A DNA stretch of 21,868 nt from a virus. The stretch lies in the IMG/VR virus record IMGVR_UViG_3300044984_002597, positions 1 through 21,868 of that record. One strand, 5' to 3'. Positions within the stretch are counted from its first letter, which is position 1. Each line of letters begins with the position of its first letter. The notes beneath the pieces are model-generated. The model worked only from the letters and a program-made list of their open reading frames with translations, was not told the DNA's origin and made no database searches. Shown here in pieces: positions 19,093 to 21,868 of this stretch. The translations under genes and the position numbers were made by a program.

Positions 19093-19917
19093 TCAATCGG
19101 CGCAGAACTCGGCGATCCGGTCTCTGATCCACTTTTCAGGGTTCAGGTAGATTGGGTCGTTGCTGTAAGCGCCACCTAAAACCAAGTCTTTTGGGCCGCA
19201 TTCCAGTAGCTCGCGGGCGATTTTTATCCGCTTGTACTCGTCGCCGGCGCCGAACATCCAGCCGCCACAGAATCCGAGTGCATCGGAGCAGTAGCAGTAA
19301 GACAGGCCGCGTGAAAAGCCCTGATGACTGAGCATGTAAGCGGCTTGGCCAAGATGCAGCGGCGCCGTATTTACCCGAACGATTGGGCAACTCCAGTCAT
19401 GGCGGAAGCGATCACCGTCCGCTTCGGTATACAGAAGCAATTCAACCGGGCGAATCTGAACCAGCGCCATGACTAGCGCCAGGATTGTTACCCCGCGCTT
19501 TTCAAGGTCGCTGGCATTGATGCCCGCGCTGCTTGTCGTGCTGACGTAGATTCTGATCGGCGAAACGTCTGACGCTTCGTCGGTCATTGCCAGCATGGAT
19601 TCGGGTTCGCCGGCCAGGAAGGCGGGCACGCTTGGAAACGCGCCTGCCATCGCTGGCGACCAGACCGGACTGGGGACTTCGATGTGCAAATCATCCAGCC
19701 GCGACAACATCGCTGCCGCGCGGCCTGCAAGCTCATCATTCCCCATCAACGCGCTTTCGCACGCTTGCTCAAAGGTCTGACGACCGGAGAATCCAAAATC
19801 CCACGAACGCTTGCTCTCATTCCGAACCGCTTTCGCGGCTGCAATGAACTCGCTCACGTCGCCGAACTCTTGGAACACGGCGGTTTGGCCGTGCCAGGTC
19901 TTTTTGGTTTGAAGCAT
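19093..19917 (-). CDS. Likely partner of the MoxR-type ATPase (DUF7192-like)
   Basis: A 274-residue protein right after the MoxR-type ATPase gene. Visible pattern: EFIAAAKAVRNESKRSWDFGFSGRQTFEQACESAL at the start, PSPVWSPAMAGAFPSVPAFLAGEPESML in the middle, IRIYVSTTSSAGINASDLEKRGVTILALVMAL, then YMLSHQGFSRGLSYCYCSDALGF. This order fits the phage DUF7192 type, as I recall it, whose members sit beside MoxR/CbbQ-like ATPases and whose IRIYVSTTSS strand recalls a von Willebrand A-type MIDAS region. Full MIDAS residues are not all present, so VWA fold is a guess. Likely an adaptor or substrate for the ATPase. Confidence 0.6.
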   Translation of the reverse strand: MLQTKKTWHGQTAVFQEFGDVSEFIAAAKAVRNESKRSWDFGFSGRQTFEQACESALMGNDELAGRAAAMLSRLDDLHIEVPSPVWSPAMAGAFPSVPAFLAGEPESMLAMTDEASDVSPIRIYVSTTSSAGINASDLEKRGVTILALVMALVQIRPVELLLYTEADGDRFRHDWSCPIVRVNTAPLHLGQAAYMLSHQGFSRGLSYCYCSDALGFCGGWMFGAGDEYKRIKIARELLECGPKDLVLGGAYSNDPIYLNPEKWIRDRIAEFCAD

Positions 19918-19918
19918 G

Positions 19919-19988
19919 ATTTTTCCTCTCGCGAAAGATTTGATGCACTAAAACAGCACATCGGAAGGCGGCCTTTATTGGAAGCCGC
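19919..19988 (-). promoter_or_regulatory. Start-associated unit upstream of DUF7192-like gene
   Basis: Hairpin 1 (GCGGC/GCCGC, 19968-19988), hairpin 2 (GATGTGC/GTGCATC with G-T pairs and a TGTTTTA loop, 19942-19962; the loop sequence is nearly that of the next unit), then TTCGCGAGAGGAAAAA (19920-19935) and ATG. Confidence 0.7.
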
Positions 19989-20002
19989 AATCCGCTGGGT
20001 TG

Positions 20003-21163
20003 TTACCTGATCGACGCCCACTGATCGGGCGTCATGCCTTTTACGACGGTCATGTCGGTGACGATTTCCTCGTCCAGTCCGGTTTGCAGCAGCAGCGCGC
20101 CGTAGAAGCTGGCGCGCGGGCTGATGATCACTTTCAGACCTTTCGAGGCGGCATTCGCACGCCAGCGCTGAACTTTTTTGGTCCAGGCCGTGTTGCTGCA
20201 TGCCGCCAGTTCAAGCGCTTCGTCAACATCCCACCGCAGCGTCGCGAAACGGTCCACAAAGGCACCGTCTTGCTTGTTTCTACCCACAAATTCGAAGGTA
20301 GCGCCGCCGCCGTAGGTATTCGCTGCGGCAATGCAGATAAAGTCGGCATGACGCTCGACGCGCCCGTCAGGGAAGTCGGCGAATCCGTTCGCCAGCGCTG
20401 CATTGAATGCCAGCGTGGCAGCCGGGAGTGAGCCGTCAACTTCGTCGAACAGGTACACGCCACCCTGCTCGTATGCCTCACGGAACGCTGTGCTGACCAA
20501 CCGGCCCTGGGCGTCAATAAAGCCGCTCAGTTTGTATTCCGAATTGATCGCGCCGTTGAAGTAGAACGGCAGGCTGAACGCTTTCGCGACCTGCTCCGCC
20601 GCGAACGTCTTGCCGCTGCCGGCTGGGCCGACAAGCAAAACATTCACACGGGCCGAACAGGTTTTGATCAGCGTTTCCAGTTTTGCGTGTGACATGCCGA
20701 GCGCTTCGGTGCTGCCGTCAATTCTCTTGATTTCCAGCAGCGTCGGACGGGGAATTTCAAGTTTGGCGATTTCAGCTTGAATCAGCTTGACCACCGCGCC
20801 TTCGTCCATTGCTGCATCGGGAATTTCGATCAAATCAGACAGCGCCATTTGAAGCGCCAGCGCTTTCACACTCATCGACTTGCCTTTTGGCTTAATGTCG
20901 GCGTCGTTGGTTTCGACCTTGGCGGTCTCTACCTTGTCGCCAGCCGCGTTGATTTCTTCATCTTCCGACTCGATTTCCAGGACACCGGCATCGACCAGCT
21001 TCGTGACTGCATCGTTGATGCGGTCGTTCGGGTAGCCGGCCAACTGCTCGCGCAGCGATGACTCGCGGCGACGGGCGTAATCGGTTTCTGTCGTGTTTTC
21101 AATCTGCATCAAAACTTGCATGATTGAGTCACGGTCGAAGTCGTTGATATTTACGTTTAGCAT
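20003..21163 (-). CDS. MoxR/CbbQ-type AAA+ ATPase
   Basis: A 386-residue protein, first gene of the second leftward operon. The AAA+ part spans ~150-386: Walker A GPAGSGKT (179-186), Walker B VYLFDEVD (236-243), sensor-1 asparagine in CIAAANTYG (N282) and arginine finger in FVDRFATL (R305). The N-terminal ~140 residues hold an acidic helical segment, not recognised. MoxR-type ATPases remodel or activate partner proteins that often carry VWA domains; the next gene may encode such a partner. Start at 21163 (MLNVNINDFDRDS), with the shared start element. In-frame codons further up would read through the element. Confidence 0.85.
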   Translation of the reverse strand: MLNVNINDFDRDSIMQVLMQIENTTETDYARRRESSLREQLAGYPNDRINDAVTKLVDAGVLEIESEDEEINAAGDKVETAKVETNDADIKPKGKSMSVKALALQMALSDLIEIPDAAMDEGAVVKLIQAEIAKLEIPRPTLLEIKRIDGSTEALGMSHAKLETLIKTCSARVNVLLVGPAGSGKTFAAEQVAKAFSLPFYFNGAINSEYKLSGFIDAQGRLVSTAFREAYEQGGVYLFDEVDGSLPAATLAFNAALANGFADFPDGRVERHADFICIAAANTYGGGATFEFVGRNKQDGAFVDRFATLRWDVDEALELAACSNTAWTKKVQRWRANAASKGLKVIISPRASFYGALLLQTGLDEEIVTDMTVVKGMTPDQWASIR

Positions 21164-21164
21164 G

Positions 21165-21243
21165 GTTTTTTCCTCTCGCGAAGGGTTGTAGTGCGGAAAA
21201 TGCACCCGAGAAGCTGACTTCTTGCGAAACCAGCAACCGGCTG
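21165..21243 (-). promoter_or_regulatory. Start-associated unit upstream of MoxR gene
   Basis: Three short hairpins (CAGC/GCTG 21231-21243; AGAAG/CTTCT 21209-21222; GTGC/GCAC 21191-21205), then TTCGCGAGAGGAAAAAA (21166-21182) and ATG. The complementary element at 21255-21270 lies directly upstream and could fold back over this site. Confidence 0.7.
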
Positions 21244-21254
21244 ATTTCTCAGCG

Positions 21255-21270
21255 TCGCGAGAGAGGAAAA
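21255..21270 (-). promoter_or_regulatory. Inverted copy of the start element (possible anti-RBS)
   Basis: The + strand reads TCGCGAGAGAGGAAAA, so a leftward transcript carries UUUUCCUCUCUCGCGA. This is complementary to the start element, with 10 contiguous pairs across GAGAGGAAAA and a 2-nt bulge before CGCG. It lies about 75 nt upstream of the sense copy of the MoxR gene. No + strand gene starts after it, so it does not act as a start element for rightward translation. Confidence 0.55.
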
Positions 21271-21277
21271 TATCGAT

Positions 21278-21325
21278 TTGTTAAAGAACCTTCCGCCTTT
21301 TGCACCCCTACGGGTTCCCTTTGGG
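21278..21325 (-). promoter_or_regulatory. boxA-like antitermination motif with upstream hairpin (proximal)
   Basis: Minus-strand TCTTTAACAA at 21278-21287 within GGTTCTTTAACAAATCG. It contains the core of the bacterial rrn boxA (TGCTCTTTAACA). A hairpin of GGGAATCC/GGTTCCC type lies just 5' of it on that strand (about 21302-21323). Order hairpin-boxA matches rrn leaders (boxB-boxA) rather than lambda nut (boxA-boxB). Confidence 0.55.
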
Positions 21326-21676
21326 ATTCCCCACAGCCCGAAATAGCACTCAATTTGCTGTGGCTCACACGCCTACTCTTGGTTACACCATGCCCGAGGG
21401 CTTTGTTTAAGGTCCGTTTCCAGACCAGCAGGCCGACCCCTTCCAGAACCGCCAGTAAACTGGCCACCCTTAGATAAGCTGTGCGCTAGGTAGTCCATCA
21501 TCAGGCAAGGCCATCAATCCAGAAGGCCCCGCCAGTTAGGTGCATGGTGTGCAATGGGCAGATTGTTAAAGATCTCTTTTTGGGCAAGGCTTTCCCCTTG
21601 CCCCTCAACTACTTAACTACTAAACAACAGGGGCCAGTAGACTACCAAAAAGGTAGCAGGGACAGATACAAATGTA
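21288..21676 (-). other. Structured leader region without a clear gene
   Basis: About 390 bp between the boxA copies and the repeat end. It holds a CCACAGC/GCTGTGG pairing near 21341-21373, the distal boxA unit, and a CTACC-AAAAA-GGTAG hairpin at 21642-21656. An open frame of 72 codons on the minus strand (21249-21467, GTG start) has no ribosome-binding site and runs through boxA and the inverted start element, so I do not call it a gene. Best read as an untranslated leader of the second operon. Confidence 0.45.
21563..21596 (-). promoter_or_regulatory. boxA-like antitermination motif with upstream hairpin (distal)
   Basis: Minus-strand TCTTTAACAA at 21563-21572 within GAGATCTTTAACAATCTG, identical over 10 bases to the copy at 21278. 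Directly 5' on the minus strand is a perfect hairpin GGGCAAGG / CCTTGCCC (21582-21603 region). Together the two copies form a repeated hairpin-boxA unit ahead of the second operon. Confidence 0.55.
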
Positions 21677-21692
21677 CTATTTTGAGTAGTAC
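21674..21692. promoter_or_regulatory. Second perfect palindrome, possible operator
   Basis: GTACTA-N7-TAGTAC, same 6-7-6 geometry as the palindrome at 14356-14374, and AATGTACTA recurs at 21709-21717. Position upstream of the leader suggests control of the second operon by a phage repressor. The half-sites differ from those at 14356, so it may bind another regulator. Confidence 0.45.
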
Positions 21693-21868
21693 AAAGGGAG
21701 TATCACCAATGTACTAGACTGTGCCTTCTCAGCTGCTTCCAGCTGCTGGCCTTGCTGCTGGCCTTGCTGCTGGCCTTGCTGCTGGCCTTGCTGCTGGCCT
21801 TGCTGCTGGCCTTGCTGCTGGCCTTGCTGCTGGCCTTGCTGCTGGCCTTGCTGCTGGCCTTGCTGCTG
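21677..21868 (-). CDS. Possible 3' end of a Gln/Gly-repeat protein, partial
   Basis: One minus-strand frame is open from the window edge to a TAG at 21677-21679. It reads as repeated QQQG units, then QQLEAAEKAQSSTLVI and a short end. The helical, charged stretch after the repeat is protein-like, but the frame is mostly made of the tandem repeat and overlaps the candidate operator, so it is weak. No start is in the window. Confidence 0.25.
   Translation of the reverse strand, partial: QQQGQQQGQQQGQQQGQQQGQQQGQQQGQQQGQQQGQQQGQQLEAAEKAQSSTLVILPLYYSK
21742..21868. repeat. 12-bp tandem repeat, about 10.6 copies, to window end
   Basis: Perfect head-to-tail copies of GCTGCTGGCCTT running off the edge of the window. 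Because 12 is a multiple of 3, each frame is a 4-residue repeat (QQQG on the minus strand). Could be a coding repeat, an iteron-like array, or an assembly end in a low-complexity tract. Confidence 0.9.

Noticed and set aside
15877-19988. Intergenic hairpins as intrinsic terminators
   Set aside because: Stems are strong, but none is followed by a T-run on the minus strand; the sequence after them is the GC-rich start element.
15877-21180. CRISPR array
   Set aside because: The repeated GCGAGAGGAA element is too short, irregularly spaced by whole genes and always sits just before start codons.
21271-21350. Rightward gene using the + strand copy of the start element
   Set aside because: No ATG or GTG at a suitable distance; a TTG-started frame ends after 22 codons.
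21249-21467. 72-codon minus-strand frame in the leader
   Set aside because: GTG start without RBS, runs through a boxA motif and the inverted start element; no recognisable protein pattern. Leader function explains the sequence better, though a leader peptide is not excluded.

Overview
The window is about 21.9 kb of a temperate, lambda-like tailed phage (siphovirus-type) of a proteobacterium, probably a betaproteobacterium. The host guess rests on gene families, GC-rich coding and a Val(CAC)-type tRNA fragment used as attachment site; nothing in the window names the host. The map runs tail-tip protein, tail fibre, fibre chaperone, tRNA-derived att site, integrase. That is the virion (attP) order rather than an integrated prophage end, so the DNA looks like a free, circular or packaged phage genome or a tandem prophage. 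Head, terminase and lysis genes lie outside the window.

Layout. 1-2844 (+): the end of the tail/host-recognition operon. 2865-3072: attP with two pairs of putative integrase arm sites around the 3' half of a tRNA gene, plus a terminator. 2986-14302 (-): one long, tightly coupled lytic/recombination operon read leftward from a Cro-like gene through a replication initiator, a P-like protein, an NTP-pyrophosphohydrolase-like protein fused to a zinc ribbon, an HTH protein, nucleases (Ref-like HNH, DUF1064-like), a Sak4-like ATPase, an SSB-like protein with a DDIPF tail, a Gp157-like protein, a MazG-like protein, a DNA methyltransferase, several small unknown proteins, an excisionase-like HTH protein and the integrase. 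Most junctions are 4-nt ATGA overlaps. 14303-14491 is the immunity switch, with a short CI-like repressor reading right (14492-14854) followed by a 33-codon ORF and a strong terminator. 15075-21163 (-) is a second leftward operon of small unknown genes headed by a MoxR-type AAA+ ATPase and its likely partner. 21181-21868 is a structured leader/control region ending in a 12-bp tandem repeat.

The most unusual feature is in the second operon. Nine genes or gene clusters start with the same extended ribosome-binding element, GCGAGAGGAA plus A-rich spacer, 7-10 nt before ATG. In nearly all cases it is preceded by two hairpins whose stems differ in sequence but keep the same place and shape. This resembles, but is not the same sequence as, the start-associated and extended start-associated sequences (SAS/ESAS) of cluster K mycobacteriophages. 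The leader upstream of the first gene carries the reverse complement of the element, so its transcript could pair with the ribosome-binding sites of the whole set. It also carries two boxA-like antitermination motifs (TCTTTAACAA), each just after a hairpin. Together these suggest a phage operon controlled at RNA level by a shared start element, an antisense element and rRNA-type antitermination. The pieces are visible in the sequence; the mechanism is inferred.
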